Of a DNA stretch of 64,000 bases, positions 38,797-49,133 are shown in pieces. The notes beneath the pieces were generated by a model. The model was given only the letters and a program-made list of their open reading frames with translations, searched no databases and was not told the origin of the DNA. The stretch lies in assembly GCA_026874595.1 (NCBI GenBank), contig CM049308.1, forward strand, positions 13,038,001 to 13,102,000, given 5' to 3'. Each line of letters opens with the position of its first letter. The first letter of the stretch is position 1. Made by a program: the position numbers and the translations under genes. The stretch is from Sipunculus nudus (taxonomy: Eukaryota > Annelida > Sipuncula > Golfingiida > Sipunculidae).

Positions 38797-39888
38797 TTAT
38801 TGTTGATTTTGTCCTTCTAGAATGTAGTCTAGAGGGGACTTTATTTTTATATTGTTTTTTGGTTGTGTGTAATCGTGTTGATATTTAAGTAGTTTTATTG
38901 TGTCCAGTTCTTTTATTCTTTCATAGGAGTTTGTTGCTTGTTCTTTTAAATATTCAGTGATTTTGGGGGTGTTTGTTTTTTCTCTTAATTCGTCTGTTTT
39001 TCTTAGTTTGTGTGTTCTGAGAATGGCTCTCAGTGCTTTATTTTGTGTGATTTCTAATTTGTTTAACATTGTTTTTCCTGCGCCTAGGAACGCAATGGAC
39101 CCATATGTGCCTATAGGGCGGATCCATTGTTTGTACAGGTAGCTGGCCGTTTCTGTTTTCGGTCCGTCATGTTTGTAGCACAGAGCTTTTAGAATATTTA
39201 CTCTGTTCCACATTCTTTGGATTATATTTTCGATGTGTGGTTTCCAGGTGGCTCTTGAGTCGAATGTTACACCTAGAAATTTTGCCTCTTTGTGTTCTTT
39301 GAGGTCCTCTCCTAATAATTCTAGGGGCTCGAAATATTTGGGTTTTTTAGCTTTTGTGAATAAAACAGTTTGTGTTTTTGAGGGGTTTAAGCGGACTCTC
39401 CAGTCGTCGCACCAATCTTCTATTCTTTGTAATTGGGCCTGTACTTTATTTCTGGAGTATTTTGGGTTTGTGTCGGTCGACCAGATGGCGATGTCGTCAG
39501 CGTATTGTGATACGCATAGTTGTTGTCCTGATTTGGGGATGTCATTTACATACATTATGTATAGTAGAGGGCTGAGAACAGAGCCCTGGGGGGTCCCTGC
39601 TTTAAGAGTTATTTCCTGTGATAGGGTCCCTTTAACTTTTACTCTAAGTGTCCTGTTGTGTAAAAAGGATGAAATTAGTCTGATTATTTTATTTGGTAGA
39701 TGGGATTTCATTATTTTGTATCTGATTCCGTCGGACCATACGGAGTCAAAAGCCTTTTCCACATCGAGGAATGTGGCCAGGGTATATTGACTCCGTTTAA
39801 AACCTGTGGTTATTGATTGGCTAAGTCGGAGGATGTGGTCGGTGGTGGATCTGCCCGCTCTGAACCCGGACTGATCTTGGTTAAAAAA
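38797..39888 (-). pseudogene. Family B ORF2 fragment (B4), RT C-terminal half
   Basis: Keeps FFNQDQSGFRAGRSTTDH, FLDVEKAFDSVW, GTPQGSVLSPLL, SQYADD and the C-terminus, with no internal stop. The first Met in frame is at 39762. Upstream RT motifs and the endonuclease are lost by 5' truncation at 39890. Nearly identical to B2 and B6 in the shared part. Confidence 0.85.
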
Positions 39889-39890
39889 TG

Positions 39891-41353
39891 GATAGATAGA
39901 TAGAACTAGTATTTTGAGTCACTAGACAGACACGGTTGAGGTGGTCTGGGACCACCGCCCCGGCCTGTCTCTTTAGACTATAATTTTGATGTCGAAAGTT
40001 GCCACACAAGCCAAGCCAAGGAGCCGCGAAAGCCACCAGCACGCACCCGCACCGGTGACCGTGAAAGCTACATCATCCACACCCACAAAGCCCCGAGCGG
40101 GCCACTCACCGCACGGACATCATCAGCAAAGCCGCTGCCCCCACGATCCCGGTCGCGAGCGACATTCCCGAGCAGAATGCGCACCACAACAGAGAGACCC
40201 CAACACAAGCAGGGAAACCCAGATCGCCGCCAGAACAACCTCCACCGCGAAGAGCCGGACTTCCTGTGACTTGGGTCGGGCAGGCTGTCTTGGCTTGGTC
40301 TTCAGCTGGTCCCCGAGCAGTGGGCCTAAAGTTGTCTGTCTGCCCACTGTCAGGGATTCTTGGCTTGTCTTGCTAGTCTTGACTTGGGTTCCGGCTGTCG
40401 GGGTGGTCTTGTCTTCTCTTGGCTTGTCCTAGGGCTACCAGTCTTGACTTGTCTTGAGGCTTGGTCTTGGGTCTTGGTCTTGTGGCAGGCAGCGGACCTA
40501 AAGTTGTCTGTCTGTCCGCTGCCAGGTCGATCAGTGATTGATTAGTCCTAAATAGGACTGTTGGGGGGGGGGGAGTCCTAAAAAGGACTGTTGGGGGTCT
40601 TGTCTGGTCTGTCTGGAGCTGTCCCGGTGTAGGTCTGGGTAGTCGTCTTGGAAGTTGCTGTCAGTGGGCGGATGGGGTGTGCGCTCGTCTGGGTGCCCTC
40701 TATTCTTCCGCTGGTGGTGTGGGGGGGCTGCCGCAGTACTTGCGCGTCGGTGTCGGATGCTGCTGTTGGTGGTTGTCAGGGGTAGTAGTTGTCCTTGGTG
40801 GGGGTGGGGGGGCCGTAGATTTCTTTATAATTTTATAAGTATCACATGGGATTTTTTAAGAAAATACCTCATGATCATTTACCCTTATATTGTCCTAAAT
40901 GAGATATCTATATGAGATATCTTTATAGTTAAAAATCTAGCCGGCCGGTGGAGCTCTCAGTTTGTACTTTTATATTAAGTATCACATAAATATTTATAAG
41001 AAATATTTACGATCATGTACTTTTATAGGAAATACTTATAAGAAGTATTTTTATATAAGCGCAGACTGAGAGAAAAGGGGGCGGGGGTAGTTGAGGCTAG
41101 TGGCGGCATCAGTTTCCATCCACTTGCTAGTGGCCGGCTTCAGTTTCCATGCCACTGGTCTGCCGGAGATGCTGTAAATTACTAATAAGATCTATAATTA
41201 TACCTTATATATGAGCGTCGGATAACCAGATATTGCGTCGATATTGTGAAAAATACAAAAACAAAAGGGAGAAAAACCGGTAAAAATCATAAAAAACGTG
41301 GGTTAGTGTGCATGAAAAAATGATGAGTGAGGTGGTGTATTTACATGAATTGT

Positions 41354-41394
<41 letters not shown>

Positions 41395-42433
41395 GTTAAT
41401 GGTGTATAAAACAGCATGGTGCATTTTTTGTACATGGGTTTAGTATGGCTCTATTCTAATTGGGGGTGTGTTAGTATTGGTTAGTGGATCGGTGTTGTGT
41501 CGGTGAATATGTATTTTCCAGAGTTGTGTCTTGTTTTAATCTCCGGCAATAATAGTGTCCCGGTTTGGGCACTTTGCCTTCGATTTGTGTTATTATTGTT
41601 CTTTAATAAAGTATTGTGTATTGCTGAGTATTAGTTGTTCTGTGTTCCTTGTAGTTTTTGTTTTTATTTTGTTTGGTTTTTATTTTATGGAAAGGTAAAA
41701 CGCGTCTCGTCCGAGCCGGCGAATTACTCATCCCATATCAGGTGACTTTAGGTGTGTTGTTTAATTGAAGATGTTATGAATAAATCTCCGACAATAGTAG
41801 TGACCCGGTTTGGGCACTTTGTCTTTGATTTATGTCATTATTGTTCTTTATTAAAATATTGTGTATTCCTGAGTGTTAGTTGTTCTATGTTCCTTGTAGT
41901 TTTTGCTTTTATTCTGTTTGGTTTTTATTTTTATTTTTGTGGGAAGGTAAAACGCGTCTCGACCGAGCCTGCGAATTACTCATCCCATATTTGGTGATGT
42001 TTGGTATGTTGTTCAATTGAAGATGTAATGAATAAATCTCAGACAATAGTAGTGACCCGGTTTGGGCACTTTGTCTTTGATTCATGTTGTTGTGGGTTTT
42101 AATAAAGTTTTAGCTTAATATAAGGATGTTGTTTTGTTGTTTTTAAGGTGTTAGGGAGGTTGTATTTTTCTAGACTGGTAAGTGGATGTTTTTGGGCGGG
42201 GGCGGTTTTCGCTCTTTTATGTGCTCTCTAATTTTTGTGTTTGTACTGGGAGGGGGGGGGGGGGGGGACGAGTGTAGTGAGGTTTGTTTACTATGAGAGT
42301 TGTGTTTTTTGTTCGTGTGTGGTTTTTCTTTGTTGTCATGTCGGGGCGAGTGCTTTATTTTATTTTGAGTGTGGGTTTTATTATCGTTTTGTTAGGAAAT
42401 GGGTGGTTTTTGTGGTTTATTTTTATTGTTATA
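39891..42433 (-). mobile_element. Family B copy B5: 3'UTR only, 5'-truncated
   Basis: (GATA)3 tail, then the distal 3'UTR with the twin hairpins (40318-40523), AGTCCT hairpins, the T-run (41358-41388) and the 250-bp repeats, ending at 42433. No coding part. Its left neighbour is B4 ORF2 and its right neighbour is the B6 tail. No target-site duplication is visible on either side. Confidence 0.88.
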
Positions 42434-43902
42434 GGATAGGATAGGATAGAACTAGTATTTTGAGTCACTAGACAGACACGGTTGAGGTGGTCTGGGACCA
42501 CCGCCCCGGCCTGTCTCTTTAGACTATAATTTTGATGTCGAAAATTGCCACACAAGCCAAGCCAAGGAGCCGCGAAAGCCACCAGCACGCACCCGCACCG
42601 GTGACCGTGAAAGCTACATCATCCACACCCACAAAGCCCCGAGCGGGCCACTTACCGCACAGATATCATCAGCAAAGCCGCTGCCCCCACGACCCCGGTC
42701 GCGAGCGACATCCCCGAGCAGAATGCGCACCACAACAGAGAGACCCCAACACAAGCAGGGAAACCCAGATCGCCGCCAGAACAACCTCCACCGCGAAGAG
42801 CCGGACTTCCTGTGACTTGGGTCGGGCAGGCTGTCTTGGCTTGGTCTTCAGCTGGTCCCCGAGCAGTGGGCCTAAAGTTGTCTGTCTGCCCACTGTCAGG
42901 GATTCTTGGCTTGTCTTGCTAGTCTTGACTTGGGTTCCGGCTGTCGGGGTGGTCTTGTCTTCTCTTGGCTTGTCCTAGGGCTACCAGTCTTGACTTGTCT
43001 TGAGGCTTGGTCTTGGGTCTTGGTCTTGTGGCAGGCAGCGGACCTAAAGTTGTCTGTCTGTCCGCTGCCAGGTCGATCAGTGATTGATTAGTCCTAAATA
43101 GGACTGTTGGGGGGGGGGGGTAGTCCTAAGAAGGACTGTTGGGGGTCTTGTCTGGTCTGTCTGGAGCTGTCCCGGTGTAGGTCTGGGTAGTCGTCTTGGA
43201 AGTTGCTGTCAGTGGGCGGATGGGGTGTGCGCTCGTCTGGGTGCTCTCTATTCTTCCGCTGGTGGTGTGGGGGGGCTGCCGCAGTACTTGCGCGTCGGTG
43301 TCGGATGCTGCTGTTGGTGGTTGTCAGGGGTAGTAGTTGTCCTTGGTGGGGGTGGGGGGGCCGTAGATTTCTTTATAATTTTATAAGTATCACATGGGAT
43401 TTTTTAAGAAAATACCTCATGATCATTTACCCTTATATTGTCCTAAATGAGATATCTATATGAGATATCTTTATAGTTAGAAATCTAGCCGGCCGGTGGA
43501 GCTCTCAGTTTGTGCTTTTATATTAAGTATCACATAAATATTTATAAGAAATATTTACGATCATGTACTTTTATAGGAAATACTTATAAGAAGTATTTTT
43601 ATATAAGCGCAGACTGAGAGAAAAGGGGGCGGGGGTAGTTGAGGCTAGTGGCGGCATCAGTTTCCATCCACTTGCTAGTGGCCGGCTTCAGTTTCCATGC
43701 CACTGGTCTGCCGGAGATGCTGTAAATTACTAATAAGATCTTATAATTATACCTTATATATGAGCGTCGGATAACCAGATATTGCGTCGATATTGTGAAA
43801 AATACAAAAACAAAAGGGAGAAAAACCGGTAAAAATCATAAAAAACGTGGGTTAGTGTGCATGAAAAAAAGATGAGTGAGGTGGTGTATTTACATGAATT
43901 GT

Positions 43903-43950
<48 letters not shown>

Positions 43951-45698
43951 TTAAAAGTTAATGGTGTATAAAACAGCATGGTGCAATTTTTGTACATGGG
44001 TTTAGTATGGCTCTATTCTAATTGGGTGTGTATTAGTATTGGTTAGTGGATCGGTGTTGTGTCGGTGAATATGTATTTTCCAGAGTTGTGTCTTGTTTTA
44101 ATCTCCGGCAATAATAGTGTCCCGGTTTGGGCACTTTGCCTTCGATTTGTGTTATTATTGTTCTTTAATAAAGTATTGTGTATTGCTGAGTATTAATTGT
44201 TCTGTGTTCCTTGTAGTTTTTGCTTTTATTTTGTTTGGTTTTTATTTTATGGAAAGGTAAAACGCGTCTCGTCCGAGCCGGCGAATTACTCATCCCATAT
44301 CAGGTGACTTTAGGTGTGTTGTTTAATTGAAGATGTTATGAATAAATCTCCGACAATAGTAGTGACCCGGTTTGGGCACTTTGTCTTTGATTTATGTCAT
44401 TTTTGTTCTTTATTAAAATATTGTGTATTACTGAGTGTTATTTGTTCTATGTTCCTTGTAGTTTTTGCTTTTATTCTGTTTGGTTTTTATTTTTATTTTT
44501 ATTTTTGTGGGAAGGTAAAACGCGTCTCGACCGAGCCTGCGAATTACTCATCCCATATTTGGTGATGTTTGGTATGTTGTTCAATTGAAGATGTAATGAA
44601 TAAATCTCAGACAATAGTAGTGACCCGGTTTGGGCACTTTGTCTTTGATTCATGTTGTTGTGGGTTTTAATAAAGTTTTAGCTTAATATAAGGATGTTGT
44701 TTTGTTGTTTTTAAGGTGTTAGGGAGGTTGTGTTTTTCTAGACTGGTAAGTGGATGTTTTTGGGCGGGGGCGGTTTGCGCTCTTTTATGTGCTCTCTAAT
44801 TTTTGTGTTTGTACTGGGAGGGGGGGGGGGACGAGTGTAGTGGGGTTTGTTTACTGTGAGAGTTGTGTTTTTTGTTCGTGTGTGGTTTTTCTTTGTTGTC
44901 ATGTCGGGGCGAGTGCTTTATTTTATTTTGAGTGTGGGTTTTATTATCGTTTTGTTAGGAAATGGGTGGTTTTTGTGGTTTATTTTTATTGTTATATTGT
45001 TTGGGAGTCGGTTTGGTCGGGGGGCGGGGCTGATATGTTAATTAGGGGATGCCAGCTGCAGGGGAGTGCAGGTATTGTGTTCCTCTGCAGCTAGGATCCG
45101 ATGTTTAATTGATGGTCGGGGTGTTTTTTCTATTTACCTATGCCTAATAGTTTTAAGGATATTTATTTATTTTCGTCAAAATTTCGTAGGGTTTTAGTAT
45201 GGATAGAGTTTTTTGGGTTCCGTAAATTTCGAGTTTCTATTATTATTTCAAGTATGTTTGTTTCGTTCCTAAACTTTGTACGGGCCGTAGTTTTGATGAA
45301 AAGTTTGTATGAAAGGATGGGGCGTATTCGAGGGTCGTGGGTCAATTAATGTAGGTCGCGGCCCCGGCCTAGTGCCATGGCTTGACCTGTTGGTTGATTG
45401 TTGTGTTTTGTAGTATGTAAAACAGGGGATGCCAGCTGCAGCGGGGTAAGTTGTGTACCCGCCGCAGCTAGGATCCGATGTTTGATTGATGGTCTGGGTG
45501 TTTTTTCTAATTTTCTGGGCCTGATATTTCTTATAATTTTTATTATTTTTCGACGTAATTTCGTGAAACTCGGGAATGGATAAAGTTTAGTGTGTCCTGT
45601 TAATTTGGAGTTTCTATTACTATTTTAAGTGCGTAAATTTTGTTCCTGAAATTTGTACGGGCCGATGTTCAGTAACTAATTTGTGTGGAGGGATGGGA
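42434..45698 (-). mobile_element. Family B copy B6, distal 3'UTR with (GGATA)3 tail
   Basis: Tail (GGATA)3 at 42434-42448, a 5-bp unit unlike the GATA tails of B2, B4 and B5. The 3'UTR follows with all structured blocks and the longest T-run (43 bases, 43907-43949), up to hairpin repeat unit 2, where A4 inserted. Continues at 57869. Confidence 0.87.
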
Positions 45699-46343
45699 TC
45701 CATCCATAACCGTTACACCGCTCAGGCAATAACTAGGGTTTCTACGCCGCAGTTTTGCCTCTTCGGGTCCCCCTCATTCTGCACTGAGGTCGCCAGAACT
45801 GACACGCCAGCTAGCCAGCTAGGTCCGGCCCGCCCTCGCCAACCGTCAACCACCGAGGAATCCCCCAGGTGTTCCGGGAGCCTGAGCCTCGCAACCTGCC
45901 AGTAATGTCCGAGCGCTACCGGCCTGCCCCTGGACTATTCGCAGTCCCGTCATGAGCCTTGTCCCTTTCGACCAGGTACAGCTCTCGTTCGATCGGAGCC
46001 TTCTCGGGAGCCTTCTCGGGAGCCTTCTCTGGTGCTTTTGCCATCATGTCTTGAGCCTTGTCCCTGCTGGTCCTGACCGGACCCCCGGTTATTTTGACGT
46101 CTTGGAGCCTTGTCCCTGATCCTTTCAGGATCCCCGTAACTTTTTCCACCAAACGGCTGGCTCTACAGGGCCAGGTTCCATACTGCCGGCAACAGGCTGG
46201 CCTACTCTTCTATCGAAAAACAGTATGGGGTCTTTTACGTGCCCGTCCCCTTCTGGACACGGGACCGCCATTTAACGTCCTCATCCGATGGACGGCCCGT
46301 GTTTGTCTTTTGCAGGCGGGCGCTGCGGTGCCCCGGAGCCTTT

Positions 46344-49133
46344 CTACCCTTCCCCCACTTTCTCTAGTGGGGTGATAATACTGGGTTTCCGTCTGCCACT
46401 GATCTTTTGCCAGTCGAGCCACATTTTGAGGTCTTTATAAAACTTCTCTTGCTTCACCTTTTCGACATAGCCTTTGCTCAACCTTAGTATGTGGTCGCTC
46501 ACATACTCTATATCTGCCTTCTCGTGAAGCACAGATATCCGCGTGCGGGGCGGGAGTCTCAAGGCCGTCCTTAAGGCTCTGTTTTGAAGCCGTTGAAGTT
46601 TTTTAATGTGGTGCTCTTTGGCGGTGATCAGGGCTATGCAGCCGTATGTCATAACCGGTCTGATCCAGGCTTTATAAAGGTATATCAAACTTTGGGTAGA
46701 CATGCCTCCTGATCCTGCTTTTAGCACTCTTAAGCAGTTGAGTCTCGCTTTGACCCTCTGTTCGATATCCTCTATATGAGCCGCCCATGTGAGTCTCTTA
46801 TCAACCGTCAGACCCAGAAATTTTATCTGGTCTGTGAATTGAATTGGTTCCCCGGCCAATTTCAGTTCTGGCGCTTTGCCGGCCTTACTGCCTTTCAGGT
46901 GCCTACCGAATTTGCAAGCCTGCGTTTTTGTCGCATTGACTCTTACTCGCCATTTGGCGCACCACTTTGTCACCTCGTCTAGACCGGCCTGTAACCTGGG
47001 TACTGCCCTCTTGCTATGTGTCCATAGCGCAGTGTCGTCCGCAAATTGGCTCGTCGCCCCCGTGCGGACCCCTCCTTTCTCGGACAGGCTAGGCATGTCG
47101 TTGACGAATATGACATAGAGCAGCGGGCTGAGAGCTGAGCCCTGCGGTGTGCCTGCGGCGGGTTCGATCTCATGCGACTTAGCGTCACCTACTCTGACCC
47201 ATAGCTTCCTGTCACTTAGGAAGGACGAGAGGAGCCTCACAATGCGAGTCGGTAGTTTTGCCTGCGTTGCGATCTTATACCTTAGACCATCCCGCCATAC
47301 TGCGTCGAAGGCTTTCTCGACGTCTAGGAATACACCTATAGTATCATTAGATCGCTGCAGGCATTGTCCCACCGACTGAGTCAACCTGAACAGTTGGTCA
47401 TTTGTCGACCTGCCCTTACGGAACCCGCTCTGATTCGGGTTAAAGAATTTTGCTTCCTCCAAGTGACCACTGATCCTGCCAGCCAGTATTCGTTCCAGCA
47501 CTTTGCCCAGAATTGGCAGTAGGCTGATGGGTCGGTAGCTTTTCGGCAGCGAGTGATCCTTTCCCGGCTTCGGGATCATGATCACGTTCGCTCTTTTCCA
47601 TGCCCTTGGGAAGTACCCCAGTTTCAGACACGCGTTGAACACAGATGTGAGCGCTTCCAGCCCTTCCTCCGGTAGGTTAATCAGCACTTCCCTGGTGAGG
47701 CCGTCCTCCCCCGGGGCTTTTCTGCTTTTGAGTTTTTTCAGCTTCCTGCTGACTTCCGCTTTTGAGATCGCTCTCAGTAGCGGCTCGTCCTCTGCTGTCT
47801 GAGCGTAGCAGCTCTCTACCCTTGCCAGAGGCGAGTATAACTCGTTTGCACCTTGTCTTACGTGCCGATCAACCTCCTCCTGTGTTTGGTCGTCGAACTG
47901 GGGTCCCGTCGGGACCTTGTGTATGTTCCGGAGCGTCTCCGCGAACAAATTTGCCTTGTCCTTTTCCGTACTAGCCACCGTTCCCATCGGGCCTGTGAGG
48001 TCTGTAGTTCCGACCGATGGTTTGTTCATCGAGCCCGTGTATTGGCGGACCTGTCGCCAAAATTCGCCCACTGATATTCTGTGGTCCATACCGCTCGTGA
48101 ACTTGTACCATTCCGCCTTTTTCTGGGCTTTTATTGCATTTTTCACCTCCCGACTAATAGCATTGTATTGGGATTTTAACTCCTCTGTTCGGAGTTGGAT
48201 CTGAAGCCTTCTGATCCTCCTTCTTTCCCTTACAAGTGCTTTAATCGTTGGGGTGAATGACCACCAGTTACGGTTTTTCCTTTCCACCATCGGACACGCT
48301 CGGTCCAGGCAATCTCGCATTTCAGAGGTCAGTTTGTCGACTAGGGTGTCGATTCCTTCTGGGGTCGATGGTTCAGCGATACCTCGGAGCCTGTCTGCCA
48401 ATTCATTTTTAAAGAGCCTCCAGTTTGCCTTTCTCCAAGGCCTCACCATTTTGGGTGGCTTTCTGTTCGCTCTCCAATCGAGCTCTAAATGAATTGGCAT
48501 GTGATCGCTGCCTATATCTTCCCCTACATGAAATTTACTGACCAGTCCTACCTCGGGCGATACGATTGCCAGATCGAGTATGTTCGTTCCACCGGTCGTG
48601 GGGTTCACCCTGGTCGGGCTCCCATCGTTCATTATCACCATACCGTACCGATCTATGCAATCCATCAGTGCTTTCCCGTTCAGATTAGAGGATCTGCTGC
48701 CATACGAGGTGTGTGGGGCATTTAGGTCCCCTAACACCACGTAGTGGCTGCTGTTCCTCTTAATCTTGTCAAAGAGTTGTGCCCTGGGCCGTGACTGTGG
48801 CGGGTTGTAATATACTATTACATCGATTGCCGGGTCGCCGCTGTGGACAGGTTCAACTCTAACCGTTAGAGCTTCTATGTCCATCCTTCCTAGCCAGTTT
48901 GTTTGGCGGTATACTAGGTTCTCTTTGATCAAGAGAGCCACTCCGCCTCCCATATTACCGTCTGGCCGTCCCCTGTGTAGCAGGTTATAGCCGGTGAAGG
49001 AAACGTTTCTGGTCAGCTTAGACTCGCTGATAGCCATGATATCTACGGAATGCCTGTGGATATAGTTGAGTATCTCTAACCTCCTTCCATACAGGCCATT
49101 CACGTTTGCGTGGCATAGTTTGAGCTTAACCAT
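46344..49133 (-). CDS. Family A ORF2 (A4): endonuclease/reverse transcriptase, 929 aa
   Basis: Intact Pol with the same motif set as A1-A3 (E37, GDLNAPH, GSDHMPI, LDVEKAFD, FADD 697-700). I see no amino-acid difference from A2. ATG at 49131-49133 overlaps the ORF1 stop. A candidate source gene for active transposition. Confidence 0.93.
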   Translation of the reverse strand: MVKLKLCHANVNGLYGRRLEILNYIHRHSVDIMAISESKLTRNVSFTGYNLLHRGRPDGNMGGGVALLIKENLVYRQTNWLGRMDIEALTVRVEPVHSGDPAIDVIVYYNPPQSRPRAQLFDKIKRNSSHYVVLGDLNAPHTSYGSRSSNLNGKALMDCIDRYGMVIMNDGSPTRVNPTTGGTNILDLAIVSPEVGLVSKFHVGEDIGSDHMPIHLELDWRANRKPPKMVRPWRKANWRLFKNELADRLRGIAEPSTPEGIDTLVDKLTSEMRDCLDRACPMVERKNRNWWSFTPTIKALVRERRRIRRLQIQLRTEELKSQYNAISREVKNAIKAQKKAEWYKFTSGMDHRISVGEFWRQVRQYTGSMNKPSVGTTDLTGPMGTVASTEKDKANLFAETLRNIHKVPTGPQFDDQTQEEVDRHVRQGANELYSPLARVESCYAQTAEDEPLLRAISKAEVSRKLKKLKSRKAPGEDGLTREVLINLPEEGLEALTSVFNACLKLGYFPRAWKRANVIMIPKPGKDHSLPKSYRPISLLPILGKVLERILAGRISGHLEEAKFFNPNQSGFRKGRSTNDQLFRLTQSVGQCLQRSNDTIGVFLDVEKAFDAVWRDGLRYKIATQAKLPTRIVRLLSSFLSDRKLWVRVGDAKSHEIEPAAGTPQGSALSPLLYVIFVNDMPSLSEKGGVRTGATSQFADDTALWTHSKRAVPRLQAGLDEVTKWCAKWRVRVNATKTQACKFGRHLKGSKAGKAPELKLAGEPIQFTDQIKFLGLTVDKRLTWAAHIEDIEQRVKARLNCLRVLKAGSGGMSTQSLIYLYKAWIRPVMTYGCIALITAKEHHIKKLQRLQNRALRTALRLPPRTRISVLHEKADIEYVSDHILRLSKGYVEKVKQEKFYKDLKMWLDWQKISGRRKPSIITPLEKVGEG

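Larger units (their letters stand above)
34161..39890 (-). mobile_element. Family B copy B4: full 3'UTR and C-terminal ORF2, 5'-truncated
   Basis: Starts with (GATA)2 GAACTAG and runs through the complete 3'UTR (about 4.0 kb after removing C2) into ORF2, where it is cut at 39890 and abuts the B5 tail with no other DNA between. It shows that the distal 3'UTR, the hairpin repeats and ORF2 are one contiguous element, as in B2 and B6. C2 is inserted at 37486-38041. Confidence 0.87.
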
